A DNA stretch of 64,000 bases, from contig NZ_VZPJ01000003.1 of the NCBI RefSeq assembly GCF_008801605.1, positions 186,001 through 250,000 of the forward strand. The letters are read 5' to 3'. Position numbers and translations under genes: made by a program. Below are positions 20,376 through 30,184 of the stretch, one piece after another. Every line of letters begins with the position of its first letter. Within the stretch, counting starts at the first letter, position 1. Source of the stretch: Pseudomonas brassicacearum subsp. brassicacearum. GTDB lineage: Bacteria > Pseudomonadota > Gammaproteobacteria > Pseudomonadales > Pseudomonadaceae. The notes under the pieces were generated by a model. It did no database searches and had not been told where the DNA came from. It saw only the letters and a program-made list of their open reading frames with translations.

Positions 20376-21335
20376 ATGGCGTCACATGGACTGATTCTGG
20401 CTCTCGGCCTGCTCGTGGGATCAAGCGTGACCGCTCACGCCGAGCCACTGGACGAACCCCTCAAACCCCTGCCACCGGCTCCGGCCCTGGACCCCAAGCA
20501 CGTCCAACTGGGGCTACGGCTGTTCAATGACCCGCGGCTGTCGGTCAACAACACCCTGTCCTGCGCCAGTTGCCATCGCCTGGACAGAGGCGGCGCCGAC
20601 GACAAGCCGTTTTCCTTAGGCTTCGATGGCAAGCCGGTGGAGGTCAACACGCCCACCGTGTTCAATGCCGGCCTGAACTTCCACCAGTTCTGGGATGGCC
20701 GCGTCGACACGTTGGAAGAACAGGTCAACGCGGTCGTGACCAGCCCGGTGGAAATGGGCAGCACCTGGGAATCGGTCGTCAAGCGCATCGCCGATGACCC
20801 CGGCTATGCCAAGGACTTCAAGGACGCGTACCCCGATGGCGTGACCAAGCCTAATATCCAGGGCGCACTGGCCGATTACGAGCGCACCTTGCAGACACCC
20901 AATTCGCGCTTCGACCAATACCTGCTGGGCAATACCGACATCCTCACGCCCCGGGAAAAGTTCGGTTACCAGCGCTTCAAGGAGTACGGCTGCATCGCCT
21001 GCCACCAAGGCGTGAACATCGGCGGCAACATGTTCCAGAAGTTCGGGGTCATGGGCGACTACATCAAGGACCGGGGCAACCCCACCCGAGCCGACGAAGG
21101 ACGCTACAACATTACCGGCGACGAAGCCGACCGCCAGGTCTTCAAGGTGCCCAGCCTGCGCAACGTGGCCGTCACCGCCCCGTATTTCCATGACGCGTCG
21201 GCACCGACCCTGGAACGCGCGGTGGAGGTCATGTTCAAGTACCAACTGGGCCGCGAGCCTCTGAAAAACGATACGACCCTGATCGTCGAGTTCCTCAAGA
21301 CCCTGACCGGCGAATCGGAGGGCAAGCCTCTATGA
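20376..21335 (+). CDS. Exported di-haem cytochrome c peroxidase-family protein
   Basis: This 319-residue protein has a signal peptide (residues 1-22, ending THAHAE-like VTAHAE) and two c-type haem sites, C63ASCH67 and C206IACH210. The order and length match the bacterial cytochrome c peroxidase/MauG family, with motifs TPTVFNAGLNFHQFWDGR and FKVPSLRNVAVTAPYFHDAS. Such proteins act in the periplasm and reduce peroxide or carry out other high-valent haem chemistry. It starts 42 bp after the EAL protein and overlaps the next gene, a membrane sensor kinase, by ATGA. That co-translation suggests a redox or peroxide input to the signalling pathway (inference). Confidence 0.92.
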   Translation: MASHGLILALGLLVGSSVTAHAEPLDEPLKPLPPAPALDPKHVQLGLRLFNDPRLSVNNTLSCASCHRLDRGGADDKPFSLGFDGKPVEVNTPTVFNAGLNFHQFWDGRVDTLEEQVNAVVTSPVEMGSTWESVVKRIADDPGYAKDFKDAYPDGVTKPNIQGALADYERTLQTPNSRFDQYLLGNTDILTPREKFGYQRFKEYGCIACHQGVNIGGNMFQKFGVMGDYIKDRGNPTRADEGRYNITGDEADRQVFKVPSLRNVAVTAPYFHDASAPTLERAVEVMFKYQLGREPLKNDTTLIVEFLKTLTGESEGKPL

Positions 21336-23134
21336 CCACTCTCCGTCGCCTCGGTCTTGCATTCATCGGTCTGCTACTGGCTTCGGTCCTGCTGTTCATG
21401 TACGTCAATTCGGGGGCCCAGCAGGCCGCCTCGTACATTGAGTCCCGGGATCTGATCCGCCTGCTCAAACAGCAAGACGCCATTTGGGACAACGAGGTGC
21501 TCAAGTCGCGGATCGCCCTGACCCACAACTACGATCCCCTGGTCTCGCCCCTGCACGAAATGTCGCGCCTGTGGCAGCGTCTCGACGCCATCGAATCGGA
21601 GCCCGGGCGCCACAAACCGTCGCTCTGGGAAGCCCAGCGCGACGAGTACCTCAAGGCGATCAAGGAAAAAACCCGGCTGGTGGAACAGTTCAAGTCCCAC
21701 AACGCGGTGCTGCGCAACTCCATGGCCTTCCTGCCCGCCGCCGAAGACGACATCCAGTCCCAATTCGCCCGGCTGGCTGACACCGAGCGGCTGCAGCTGC
21801 AAAACGTCGCCATCGACACCTATGACCTGTTGCTCAGCAGCATGGAGTTCGCCCAACTGAGCACCAGCGAGGTAGCCGCCGAGGTGCTGCTGGGCCTGAA
21901 CCGGCTGGACGTCAACAAGGAGCGCATGCCCCAGGGGCTTCAAGGCCCCGTTGACATTCTGAGCAGGCACATCGCGCTGATCCTGCGCGAACAACCGCGG
22001 GTCAATGAGTTGTTACAGGCCATCGAAGCGATCCCCGTGGCCAGGCACCTGGACACCATTACCGACCTGTTGGAGAAAGACCAGAGCAAAGCCGCGGCCA
22101 AATACGAACGTAACCACATCTACCTGCTGGTATTCGCCACGTTCCTGGTATTGATACTGATCTGGCTGGCGATCCGGCTGGTACGCAGCTTCGCCGAGAT
22201 CAAAAGGGTCAACAACGCCCTGCAAAGCGCCAACGATGAACTGGAACAGCGGGTTGAAGAACGGACCCGCCAGCTCAAGGACACCCAGAGCGAATTGATG
22301 GACACTGCCCGCCAGGCCGGCATGGCGGAAATCGCGACCAACGTGCTGCACAACGTCGGTAACGTGCTCAACAGCGTGAACATCTCCGCCGACCTGGTCA
22401 GCCGCAAACTGCGCAGCAGCAAGGCCCAGGGGCTGGGCAAGGCGATGCAACTGATCAACGAACACGCCGATGACCTCGGGCACTTTCTCACCGAAGACGC
22501 CAAAGGCAAGCTGCTGCCCGGTTACCTCAACCAACTGGTCGAGGCCATCGCGCTCGAGCAACAGGGCCTGACCGACGAACTGGCCCAGTTGAGCAAGAGC
22601 GTGGACCACATCAAGGACATCGTCTCCACCCAGCAATCCTATGCCGGGGCCAACAGCCTGCTGGAACCCTTGGTGGTCAGCGAGCTGCTTGAAGATGCCC
22701 TGCGCATGAACTCGGGCGCCCTGACCCGTCACCATGTTACGGTGATCAAGGAATACGGCGAAGTGCCGCGGATCATGGGCGACAAGCACCGCTTGCTGTT
22801 GATCCTGATCAACCTGATCAGTAATGCCAAATACGCCATGGCGGGGGTTTCCAATCATGCGCGTAACATGACCCTGAAGGCCGCCGTCATCGATGGCCAG
22901 ACCCTGCAAATCAGCGTCAAGGACGAAGGCGAAGGTATCCCGGAGGAAAACATGACGCGCATCTTCGCCCACGGTTTTACCACGCGTAAGGAAGGCCACG
23001 GCTTTGGCCTGCACAGCTGCGCATTGGCGGCCATTGAAATGGAAGGCCGCCTCACCGCCCACAGTGAGGGGCCAGGCAGGGGGGCGACGTTCCAACTGCA
23101 ACTGCCCCTGAAACTTGCAGAAGGTGAGCCATGA
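21332..23134 (+). CDS. Membrane sensor histidine kinase with periplasmic domain
   Basis: This 600-residue kinase has a first transmembrane helix at about 7-24 and a ~240-residue largely helical periplasmic domain. A second transmembrane helix lies near 255-277 (YLLVFATFLVLILIWLAIRL), followed by a coiled coil. The putative H-box is ATNVLHNVGNVLNSVN with His340, an HNVGN-type variant instead of the usual HE[I/L]RTP. The ATPase domain shows the N-box NLISNAKYAM, KDEGEGIPEENMTRIFAHGF and the G2 box GHGFGLHSCAL. It overlaps both neighbours (the di-haem peroxidase and the REC-kinase) by 4 bp, so it probably senses a periplasmic signal tied to the cytochrome. Confidence 0.92.
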   Translation: MTTLRRLGLAFIGLLLASVLLFMYVNSGAQQAASYIESRDLIRLLKQQDAIWDNEVLKSRIALTHNYDPLVSPLHEMSRLWQRLDAIESEPGRHKPSLWEAQRDEYLKAIKEKTRLVEQFKSHNAVLRNSMAFLPAAEDDIQSQFARLADTERLQLQNVAIDTYDLLLSSMEFAQLSTSEVAAEVLLGLNRLDVNKERMPQGLQGPVDILSRHIALILREQPRVNELLQAIEAIPVARHLDTITDLLEKDQSKAAAKYERNHIYLLVFATFLVLILIWLAIRLVRSFAEIKRVNNALQSANDELEQRVEERTRQLKDTQSELMDTARQAGMAEIATNVLHNVGNVLNSVNISADLVSRKLRSSKAQGLGKAMQLINEHADDLGHFLTEDAKGKLLPGYLNQLVEAIALEQQGLTDELAQLSKSVDHIKDIVSTQQSYAGANSLLEPLVVSELLEDALRMNSGALTRHHVTVIKEYGEVPRIMGDKHRLLLILINLISNAKYAMAGVSNHARNMTLKAAVIDGQTLQISVKDEGEGIPEENMTRIFAHGFTTRKEGHGFGLHSCALAAIEMEGRLTAHSEGPGRGATFQLQLPLKLAEGEP

Positions 23135-24537
23135 ATAGCATGAGTAACCGCCGCATCCTGTTGATCGACGATACACCCGCCATTCATGAAGATTTCCGCA
23201 AGATCCTCACCCCGGAGGATGACAGCAACGCTGACTTGCTGGACATGGAAAGCGCGCTGTTCGGCGATGCGCCAAAACCTGCCGCCACCGTGTTCGAACT
23301 CGACTCGGCCTATGGCGGGCAGGAAGGCTTGAACAAATTGCTGGAGGCAACGGCAAAAGGGCGACCTTATGCCCTGGCCTTTGTCGACATGCGCATGCCC
23401 GAAGGTTGGGATGGCGCCAAGACCATCGAAGAACTCTGGAAGCGCGACCCGCAGTTGCAAGTGGTGGTCTGCACCGCGTATTCGGATTATTCCTGGGATG
23501 AACTGCTCGACCGCCTGAACGGCCACGACCGTTTGCTGATCCTGAAAAAGCCGTTCGACAACATCGAAGTCCAGCAGATGGCCAACACCCTGACCACCAA
23601 ATGGGAAATGACCTCCCGTGCGCAACTGAAAATGAACAAGCTCGAAGACCTGGTGGAACAACGCACCCAGGCGTTCAAACAGGCCAGCGAGCTGCTGCAA
23701 ATGGAAATCGACGAACGCAAGATGTTGGAAACCCAACTGGTGCAATCGGAAAAGCTCGCCTCGCTGGGCCAGTTGGCGGCTGGGGTGGCCCACGAAATCA
23801 ACAACCCGATCGGCTTCATTTCTTCCAACCTGGGGGCATTGGACGGCTACTTCGGCAAACTCCAGGAAATGCTCAGCGCCTACGGCAGCGCCGAGGGGGC
23901 CATCGCCTCGCCGGAGCTGGTGGTGCAATTGCGCAAGCTGCGCGAACAGGTGGAGCTGGACTTTCTCGTCGAGGACATCCCGTTGCTGATCAAGGAGTCC
24001 AAGGATGGCATCGGCCGCGTCGGACAAATCGTCAAGGACCTGAAGGACTTCTCTCGCGTCGATTCCAGCCAGGAATGGCAGATGGCCAATTTGCAGCAGG
24101 GCATGGATTCGACATTGAACATCGTCGCCAATGAAATCAAGTACAAGGCCGACGTGGTCAAGGAGTACACGCCGTTGCCGGAGGTGGAATGCCTGCCGTC
24201 GCAGATCAACCAGGTGATCATGAACCTGATCGTCAACGCCGCCCAGGCCATCGGCCCCGAGCGCGGCACCATCACCCTGCGCAACGGCGTCGGTGATGAA
24301 ACCGTATGGATCGAAGTCGCCGACAACGGCTCGGGCATCCCCCCCGATACCCTGCAGAAAATCTTCGACCCGTTCTTCACCACCAAACCCATCGGCCAGG
24401 GCACAGGGCTCGGGCTGTCGTTGTCCTACGGCATCGTGAAAAAACACAACGGCGAGATCACGGTACGCAGCGAAGTCGGCGTCGGCACCACCTTCCGCGT
24501 GGAATTGCCGGTGCGGCAGATGAAGCAAGCGAGCTGA
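23131..24537 (+). CDS. Soluble hybrid kinase: REC-HisKA-HATPase
   Basis: This 468-residue cytoplasmic protein has the same atypical receiver as the two c-di-GMP proteins ([20 protein letters not shown]; Asp86 in [12 protein letters not shown]), then a coiled coil (about 165-205). The kinase core follows, with His221 in [11 protein letters not shown] and an ATPase domain with [30 protein letters not shown] and [12 protein letters not shown] receiver placed before the kinase suggests it is both a phosphorylation target of the membrane kinase and a phosphodonor to the output proteins, i.e. a relay (inference). It is the last gene of the operon, with a REP pair 26 bp after the stop. Confidence 0.92.
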   Translation: MNSMSNRRILLIDDTPAIHEDFRKILTPEDDSNADLLDMESALFGDAPKPAATVFELDSAYGGQEGLNKLLEATAKGRPYALAFVDMRMPEGWDGAKTIEELWKRDPQLQVVVCTAYSDYSWDELLDRLNGHDRLLILKKPFDNIEVQQMANTLTTKWEMTSRAQLKMNKLEDLVEQRTQAFKQASELLQMEIDERKMLETQLVQSEKLASLGQLAAGVAHEINNPIGFISSNLGALDGYFGKLQEMLSAYGSAEGAIASPELVVQLRKLREQVELDFLVEDIPLLIKESKDGIGRVGQIVKDLKDFSRVDSSQEWQMANLQQGMDSTLNIVANEIKYKADVVKEYTPLPEVECLPSQINQVIMNLIVNAAQAIGPERGTITLRNGVGDETVWIEVADNGSGIPPDTLQKIFDPFFTTKPIGQGTGLGLSLSYGIVKKHNGEITVRSEVGVGTTFRVELPVRQMKQAS

Positions 24538-24562
24538 GCAACGCCTCTGTGAATCTGTGAAT

Positions 24563-24651
24563 CTGTGGGAGCAAGGCTTGCCCGCGATGGGGACGACTCG
24601 GTATTGCAGAAACCGAGGCGCCTGTATCGCGAGCAAGCTTTGCTCCCACAG
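24563..24651. repeat. REP pair (inverted)
   Basis: Inverted REP cores CTGTGGGAGCAAGGCTTGCC and GCGAGCAAGCTTTGCTCCCA follow the signalling operon. Two short decayed tails with CCCACA follow before the next gene. Confidence 0.9.
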
Positions 24652-24776
24652 CTTTAATGCCACAGCTTTAATCCCACATACCCTTGCTCCCACAACAATC
24701 CCCTCGCCACAGGGTTGCCCGCCGTTTCGTCGCCGGCGCAGAATGCCTGCGCTACCCTCCCTCCCAAGGAAACCGT

Positions 24777-26396
24777 ATGAGCCTGTCTCTGCTGAGTCGT
24801 TACGCCTTCTTTGCCGGCTGTATCATCTTCACCCTCGCCAGCCTGCCGTTCCTGCAACACGACTGGCTTTGGCCGATCACGCTGGTGACCGGGCTGTTGA
24901 GCCTGCTGGGGTTGTTCGACTTGCTGCAAAGCCGCCATGCCGTACGGCGCAACTACCCGATCCTGGGCAACATCCGCTACCTGGTCGAAGGCATCCGCCC
25001 GGAGATCCGCCAGTACCTGCTCGAATCCGACAGCGATGCCCTGCCCTTCTCCCGGGCCCAGCGCTCGCTGGTGTATTCCCGGGCCAAGAACGAAAGCGCC
25101 GACAAGCCGTTCGGCACCTTGATCGACGTCTACCAGACCGGCTTCGAATTCATCGGCCATTCCATGCGCCCGGCACCGTTGAGCGATCCCAGCGGTTTTC
25201 GCGTGGCGGTCGGCGGCCCGCAATGCACCCAGCCGTACTCGGCGTCGGTGTTCAACATCTCGGCCATGAGCTTCGGTTCCCTTAGCGCCAACGCCATCCG
25301 GGCGTTGAACCAGGGGGCCAAGCTCGGCAATTTCGCCCACGACACCGGTGAAGGCAGCATCAGCCCCTACCACCGCGAACACGGTGGCGACCTGACCTGG
25401 GAACTGGGCAGCGGTTATTTCGGCTGTCGCACCCCCGACGGACGCTTCGACCCGGAGCGCTTCGCCGCCCAGGCGCAGAACCCGCAGGTGCGGATGATTG
25501 AAATCAAGATGAGCCAGGGCGCCAAACCCGGCCATGGCGGGATCTTGCCCAAGCACAAGGTCACCCGGGAAATCGCCGAGACCCGAGGCATCCTCATGGG
25601 CGAGGATTGTGTTTCGCCGTCACGTCACAGCGCGTTTTCCACCCCGATCGAACTGATGCAATTCGTCCAGCAACTGCGCGAACTGTCCGGCGGCAAACCG
25701 GTGGGCTTCAAGTTCTGCCTGGGTCACCCCTGGGAGTTCATGGGTATCGCCAAGGCCATGCTGGAAACCGGGATCCTGCCCGACTTCATCGTGGTGGACG
25801 GCAAGGAAGGCGGCACGGGCGCGGCGCCAGTGGAATTCACCGACCACATCGGTGTGCCGTTGCGCGAGGGCCTTTTGTTCGTGCACAACACCCTGGTGGG
25901 CCTGAACCTGCGGGACAAGATCAAGCTCGGCGCCAGCGGCAAGATCGTCAGCGCCTTCGACATCGCCAGCGTCCTGGCCATCGGTGCCGACTGGGCCAAC
26001 GCCGCGCGTGGCTTCATGTTCGCCATCGGCTGCATCCAGTCGCAAAGCTGCCACACCAACAAATGCCCCACCGGCGTCGCCACCCAGGACACCCTGCGCC
26101 AGCGCGCCCTGGTCGTCCCGGATAAAGCCCAGCGGGTCTACAACTTCCACCGCAACACCCTCAAGGCCCTGGCCGAAATGCTCGCCGCCGCCGGGCTTGA
26201 GCATCCGTCACAGTTGCAGCCCAAGCACCTGGTACGGCGTATGTCGGCCACTGAGGTGAAGTTGTTCTCCCAACTACACGTCTTCTTGAAGCCGGGGGAA
26301 TTGCTGACCGGAGAGGTCAATGGGGCATTTTATTCGCGGATGTGGCAGATGGCGCGGGCGGACAGTTTTGAGCCGCGGGAGGTGGTGGCTGCGTAA
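24777..26396 (+). CDS. FMN-binding glutamate synthase-family membrane protein
   Basis: This 539-residue protein has one or two N-terminal transmembrane helices (RYAFFAGCIIFTLASLPFL, then WPITLVTGLLSLLGLFDLL). These are followed by the central/FMN domain of glutamate synthase: SAMSFGSLSANAIRALN, HDTGEGSISPYHR, GAKPGHGGILP, VVDGKEGGTGAAP and a Cys-rich segment CIQSQSCHTNKCPTGVATQD. No glutaminase domain is present, so it is not a complete GOGAT. Its reaction is unknown. AAGGA lies 7 nt before the ATG at 24777. The last 80 bp overlap the convergent GT39 gene. Confidence 0.9.
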   Translation: MSLSLLSRYAFFAGCIIFTLASLPFLQHDWLWPITLVTGLLSLLGLFDLLQSRHAVRRNYPILGNIRYLVEGIRPEIRQYLLESDSDALPFSRAQRSLVYSRAKNESADKPFGTLIDVYQTGFEFIGHSMRPAPLSDPSGFRVAVGGPQCTQPYSASVFNISAMSFGSLSANAIRALNQGAKLGNFAHDTGEGSISPYHREHGGDLTWELGSGYFGCRTPDGRFDPERFAAQAQNPQVRMIEIKMSQGAKPGHGGILPKHKVTREIAETRGILMGEDCVSPSRHSAFSTPIELMQFVQQLRELSGGKPVGFKFCLGHPWEFMGIAKAMLETGILPDFIVVDGKEGGTGAAPVEFTDHIGVPLREGLLFVHNTLVGLNLRDKIKLGASGKIVSAFDIASVLAIGADWANAARGFMFAIGCIQSQSCHTNKCPTGVATQDTLRQRALVVPDKAQRVYNFHRNTLKALAEMLAAAGLEHPSQLQPKHLVRRMSATEVKLFSQLHVFLKPGELLTGEVNGAFYSRMWQMARADSFEPREVVAA

Positions 26397-27963
26397 TGGT
26401 CACTGGATTGCCAGCCTCATCTGGGGCTGGTGTCGTTTTAAGGGTAAACAGGGAAGCAACCATCGCCCCATCCCTAAGAGTAAGGGTGTTTTCCCAATCT
26501 TTTTCCAATAGCGGCCTGATGTCAGATAAAGATTTCGCCGCCACCCACCAGACCCTGTTTCCATGACATTTAAGTACCTGAGGATTGTTGAAATAAACCC
26601 ACCTGGAACCCTCAGAAATCAGGGCATAGCCACTACGGTCAAAAACTTCTAGAGCAGTGCTGGGAGGTAAGCGAATGTAAAGCTTCGGTCGTATGCCGGT
26701 CTGATTGTAATAACTGAATGGCAAGTACCAGATCAAAGACTCCAGCACGATTTCGTCGCCTGGTCGAACGGCTTCCTGGAGTTTAGCGGCCAGTACATCG
26801 AGCCTGAAATCCCTCCGCAAATCGGTACCATTCAAGCCATCCTCTTGTCTATGTACCGATTGCAAACCCAGTACTTCCGCTGCCAGCACAATCATTCCGG
26901 CCAAAACCAAAACCTCAGGTCGTCGTGCCAATCTATCCAGCGCTACAGCGACGACGAAAGGCATTCCAACCGCCGCAAATACCAGATAGCGAGGAACAAA
27001 CATCGGAATAACTAGTGCCACCAGCGCAAGAATGACAGTAGGGATAAAAAAATAGCCAGCCAATAAGCCGCTGAAACGAAGCTGGGCCTTATCGTTCCAA
27101 ACCAACATTGCCGCACATAATGCAACTCCTATCAAAGGTAGCGCACACACAAGCAACGATTGCGCCTGCCACCCGTTCATCAAAATGAACTGCCAAACGA
27201 GACTCAGCAACGCCTGCATTGTGATGGGCGGTATCCAATTGAGCACATACCTGGCATATAGCTGATCGGTGAAATGAGGTAGCCAAGGCAGGAATAGCAT
27301 CACGATGAGACCATTGACCAACATCCAGGACCGCACAGGTAGCACGGTTTGGTATTTCCCCGGACGTCCCCACCACCAATAAAACCAATGAACGAGCACG
27401 CACAGCGCAGCAAAGTAGTGAGTATAGAAAGCGGCCGTCATCAACAGCACATAGATAATCGGGAAACGCTTTTTTTCCGGATCTTTAACCCAGCACACCA
27501 ATGCGACGGTTGCCCCCATCAGCCAAAACCCGAGCAAGGTGTACATGCGCGCTTCCTGGCTGTAACGGACCGAGATCGGCAGCAACGCCAATAGCAACGC
27601 AGCCATCCAGGTAGCTCTTCGCGTGGCAACCAGACTCATCAACTTGATGCTCAGCAAGACCGTACCCACGTCTGCTATCACACTAAGCGACCTTACGGCC
27701 AAGGCTCCATCGCCAAACAGAATCATCCAATAGTGCAGCACAAGGTAATAAAGAGGCGGGTGAACATCTCGCGCCGTAATAGACCAGATCTGCCACGGCT
27801 CATGTCTGGCAAGCAGTACGCTGAAAGCTTCGTCATACCAGATGGCAGGCAGCGTGATTCCGTGAAATCGCACGGCTAGCGCAAGAACCGTCACAGCGAC
27901 CAACGCTGAGCGGTCCAGCCCAATCAGTGAGTTGCTGAGAAAACCGCTCGATAACGTTTTCAC
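26317..27963 (-). CDS. GT39/ArnT-like membrane glycosyltransferase
   Basis: This 548-residue polytopic membrane protein has the GT39-type first periplasmic loop (AIWYDEAFSVLLARH with the Asp-Glu pair, then DVHPPLYYLVLH). About eleven hydrophobic segments are followed by a soluble C-terminal domain of ~140 residues. Family members use polyprenyl-phosphate sugars to modify lipids or proteins; the acceptor is unknown. The GTG at 27963 is chosen because GGGAG lies 5-6 nt upstream and the hydrophobic N-terminus follows; a longer frame to 28074 is possible. The gene is visibly more AT-rich than its neighbours, suggesting transfer. Its last 26 codons lie antisense to the end of the glutamate synthase-like gene. 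Confidence 0.82.
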   Translation of the reverse strand: MKTLSSGFLSNSLIGLDRSALVAVTVLALAVRFHGITLPAIWYDEAFSVLLARHEPWQIWSITARDVHPPLYYLVLHYWMILFGDGALAVRSLSVIADVGTVLLSIKLMSLVATRRATWMAALLLALLPISVRYSQEARMYTLLGFWLMGATVALVCWVKDPEKKRFPIIYVLLMTAAFYTHYFAALCVLVHWFYWWWGRPGKYQTVLPVRSWMLVNGLIVMLFLPWLPHFTDQLYARYVLNWIPPITMQALLSLVWQFILMNGWQAQSLLVCALPLIGVALCAAMLVWNDKAQLRFSGLLAGYFFIPTVILALVALVIPMFVPRYLVFAAVGMPFVVAVALDRLARRPEVLVLAGMIVLAAEVLGLQSVHRQEDGLNGTDLRRDFRLDVLAAKLQEAVRPGDEIVLESLIWYLPFSYYNQTGIRPKLYIRLPPSTALEVFDRSGYALISEGSRWVYFNNPQVLKCHGNRVWWVAAKSLSDIRPLLEKDWENTLTLRDGAMVASLFTLKTTPAPDEAGNPVTITQPPPPAAQNCPPAPSATSANKMPH

Positions 27964-28113
27964 GGGTGCTCCCGACCCAGCAGGCCCTTGCCTGGCGCCG
28001 TTCAATCTATGTTCTGTGCCTGCACTGGGTCTACTGTAAGAACTAACAGGAGTTTGACTGCGCCGCAGGCACAAAAGCTCATGAACAATTGGGGAGGTTT
28101 CGAAGGCCTCAAC

Positions 28114-28142
28114 AAAAAAGCCCCGATCATCCGACCGAGGCT
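28114..28142 (-). terminator. Intrinsic terminator of the amino-acid permease gene
   Basis: Minus strand: a 10-bp stem AGCCTCGGTC / GATCGGGGCT (two G-T wobbles) with a 4-nt loop, followed by six T. It lies about 20 bp past the permease stop. Confidence 0.85.
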
Positions 28143-28162
28143 CTGTTTACATCGCGGTTAAC

Positions 28163-29584
28163 CTACGAAGCTGAACGCACCGAACCCTGCACATCACCTG
28201 TCGGCTGCAACTTGAAGGTATAAAACAGCCCCGTCAGCAGCACCAGGAACGCCGGGCCGACATACAACGCCACGCGGGTGTCCGGGAAGTACGCCATCAG
28301 GCCCACCACCAGCACCAGGAAGGCCAGCGCCAGGTACGAGCTGACCGGGTACAGCCACATGCGGTATTTCAGGGCCGCACGCTCTGAAGCGCTGAGGCTT
28401 TTGCGGAACTTGAGCTGGGCCAGCAGGATCATCACCCAGGTCCAGATCGCGCCGAACGTGGCAATCGACGTCACCCAGACGAAGACTTTCTCCGGCACCA
28501 GGTAGTTGAGCAGCACGCCCAGCAGCAATGCGGCGATGGACAGCAGCAATGCGCGGCGCGGTACGCCGTTGGCCGAGGTCTTGGCGAAACCGGCCGGGGC
28601 CTGGCCATTCTGCGCCAGGCTGTAGAGCATCCGCCCGGTGCTGAAGATCCCGCCGTTGCAGGACGACAGCGCGGCGGTGATCACCACGAAATTGATGATG
28701 CCGGCGGCGGTCTTGATGCCCAGGCGCTCGAAGGTCATCACGAACGGGCTGCCCTGGGTGCCGATCTCGTTCCACGGGTAGATCGACAGGATCACGAACA
28801 GCGCGCCGACGTAGAACAGCAGGATTCGCCAGAACACCGAGCCGATGGCGTTGGGAATGGTTTTCTGCGGGTTCTTCGCCTCACCGGCGGTCAGGCCGAT
28901 CATCTCCACGCCCAGATACGCGAACATCACCATTTGCAGGGACATCAACACGCCAGACACGCCGTTGGGCATGAAGCCGCCGTGGGCCCAGAGGTTGGAA
29001 ATGCCCAGGGCCACGCCGTCGTTGCCGAAGCCGAAGGCGATGATGCCGACACCACCGATGACCATGGCGATGATGGTGACGATCTTGATCAGGGCGAACC
29101 AGAATTCGAACTCACCGAAGGCCTTGACCGCGATCAGGTTGATCGACCCCATGCTGACCAGCGCCGCCAGGGCCCAGATCCAGCGGGGCACATCAGGGAA
29201 CCAGATGCCCATGTACACCGCTACCGCGGTGATTTCCGCCACGCAGGTCACCAGCCACAGGAACCAGTAGTTCCAACCGGTCAGGAAGCCTGCCAGCGGG
29301 CCGAGGTAGTCCTGGGCATAGCGGCTGAACGAACCGGCCACCGGGTTGTGCACGGCCATTTCGCCGAGGGCGCGCATGATCACCAGGATCGCCAGGCCGC
29401 CAATGATGTAGGACAGCATGATCGCCGGACCGGCCATTTCAATAGCCTTGGCCGAGCCGAGGAACAACCCGACACCGATGCAGGCGCCGAGCGCCATCAG
29501 GCGGATATGCCGCTCACCGAGTTCACGTTTGAGCGGACCACCCTGGGTGGTCTCGCCATGGGGCAGATGATTGCCGACAGGCAT
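28163..29584 (-). CDS. Amino-acid permease (APC superfamily, ProY-like)
   Basis: This 473-residue inner-membrane transporter has 12 predicted helices and the AAT-family signature LKRELGERHIRLMALGACIG followed by VGLFLGSAKAIEMAGPAI, then IMRALGEMAVHNPVAGSF. It resembles Pseudomonas ProY/GabP-type permeases; proline or another neutral amino acid is likely, but substrate specificity is not readable from sequence. The ATG at 29584 is preferred over upstream in-frame codons because homologues begin with a short polar tail before LKREL; GAGG lies 11 nt upstream. Monocistronic with its own terminator. Confidence 0.88.
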   Translation of the reverse strand: MPVGNHLPHGETTQGGPLKRELGERHIRLMALGACIGVGLFLGSAKAIEMAGPAIMLSYIIGGLAILVIMRALGEMAVHNPVAGSFSRYAQDYLGPLAGFLTGWNYWFLWLVTCVAEITAVAVYMGIWFPDVPRWIWALAALVSMGSINLIAVKAFGEFEFWFALIKIVTIIAMVIGGVGIIAFGFGNDGVALGISNLWAHGGFMPNGVSGVLMSLQMVMFAYLGVEMIGLTAGEAKNPQKTIPNAIGSVFWRILLFYVGALFVILSIYPWNEIGTQGSPFVMTFERLGIKTAAGIINFVVITAALSSCNGGIFSTGRMLYSLAQNGQAPAGFAKTSANGVPRRALLLSIAALLLGVLLNYLVPEKVFVWVTSIATFGAIWTWVMILLAQLKFRKSLSASERAALKYRMWLYPVSSYLALAFLVLVVGLMAYFPDTRVALYVGPAFLVLLTGLFYTFKLQPTGDVQGSVRSAS

Positions 29585-30184
29585 AGGGATACAACCTCGT
29601 CTTGTTATTGGATTAGCCACCGAGTGTCCAAAGCGACAGGCCGGTGAGCCTGCCGCCTTGCCGAAACCGGGTCTGTCTTGTGGGCAGACCGTCCTGTGGA
29701 ACGACAACCTCAGGATCAGCGGGCCATGCAGTATAAAAAGCCAGGGATAGAGAGTTTCACTGTAAAACCTGGGAAATTCAGGGATAAGCCTGCGTCGGAA
29801 GTGGCTTTTGGAGAGGCGTTGTCTGGGATTTCAGGTCATACGGAAACGGCGCCGAGTATTGCACAGCATTGGTGCAGCGTCATGTTTTGGCATGGGTAGA
29901 TGGCTCTAGCGCAGGGCTTTCGGACAACTCCCCGTTTCGCAGCGCCCGCAGTTTTTGATCGTTCCCACGCTCCTGCGTGGGAATGTCGCCAGGGACGCTC
30001 CGCGTTCCGGTTCTGGAAGGTGACGCAGAGCGTCACGGGATGCATTCCCACGCAGAGCGTGGGGAACGATCACACCGACAGAGCGGCACCACTGGAGCCT
30101 CCTGACAGACGAGGGCAGACAATTTCCCCTCCCCCCACGCCAACCACCGTCTAAGCTTCAAGCAAGTCCGATCAATCTGCGTGA
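29585..30184. other. Gene-free region between permease and PBP genes
   Basis: 600 bp between divergent genes. The only structured element is palindromic repeat copy 2 (29957-30071). The short reading frames here are repeat-encoded or lack any protein-like pattern. Confidence 0.7.
29957..30071. repeat. MITE-like palindromic repeat, copy 2
   Basis: 115 bp bounded by GATCGTTCCCACGC and GCGTGGGGAACGATC (one extra G), with the inner palindrome GTGACGCAGAGCGTCAC. Same family as copies at 4970, 33908 and 47553. Confidence 0.9.
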
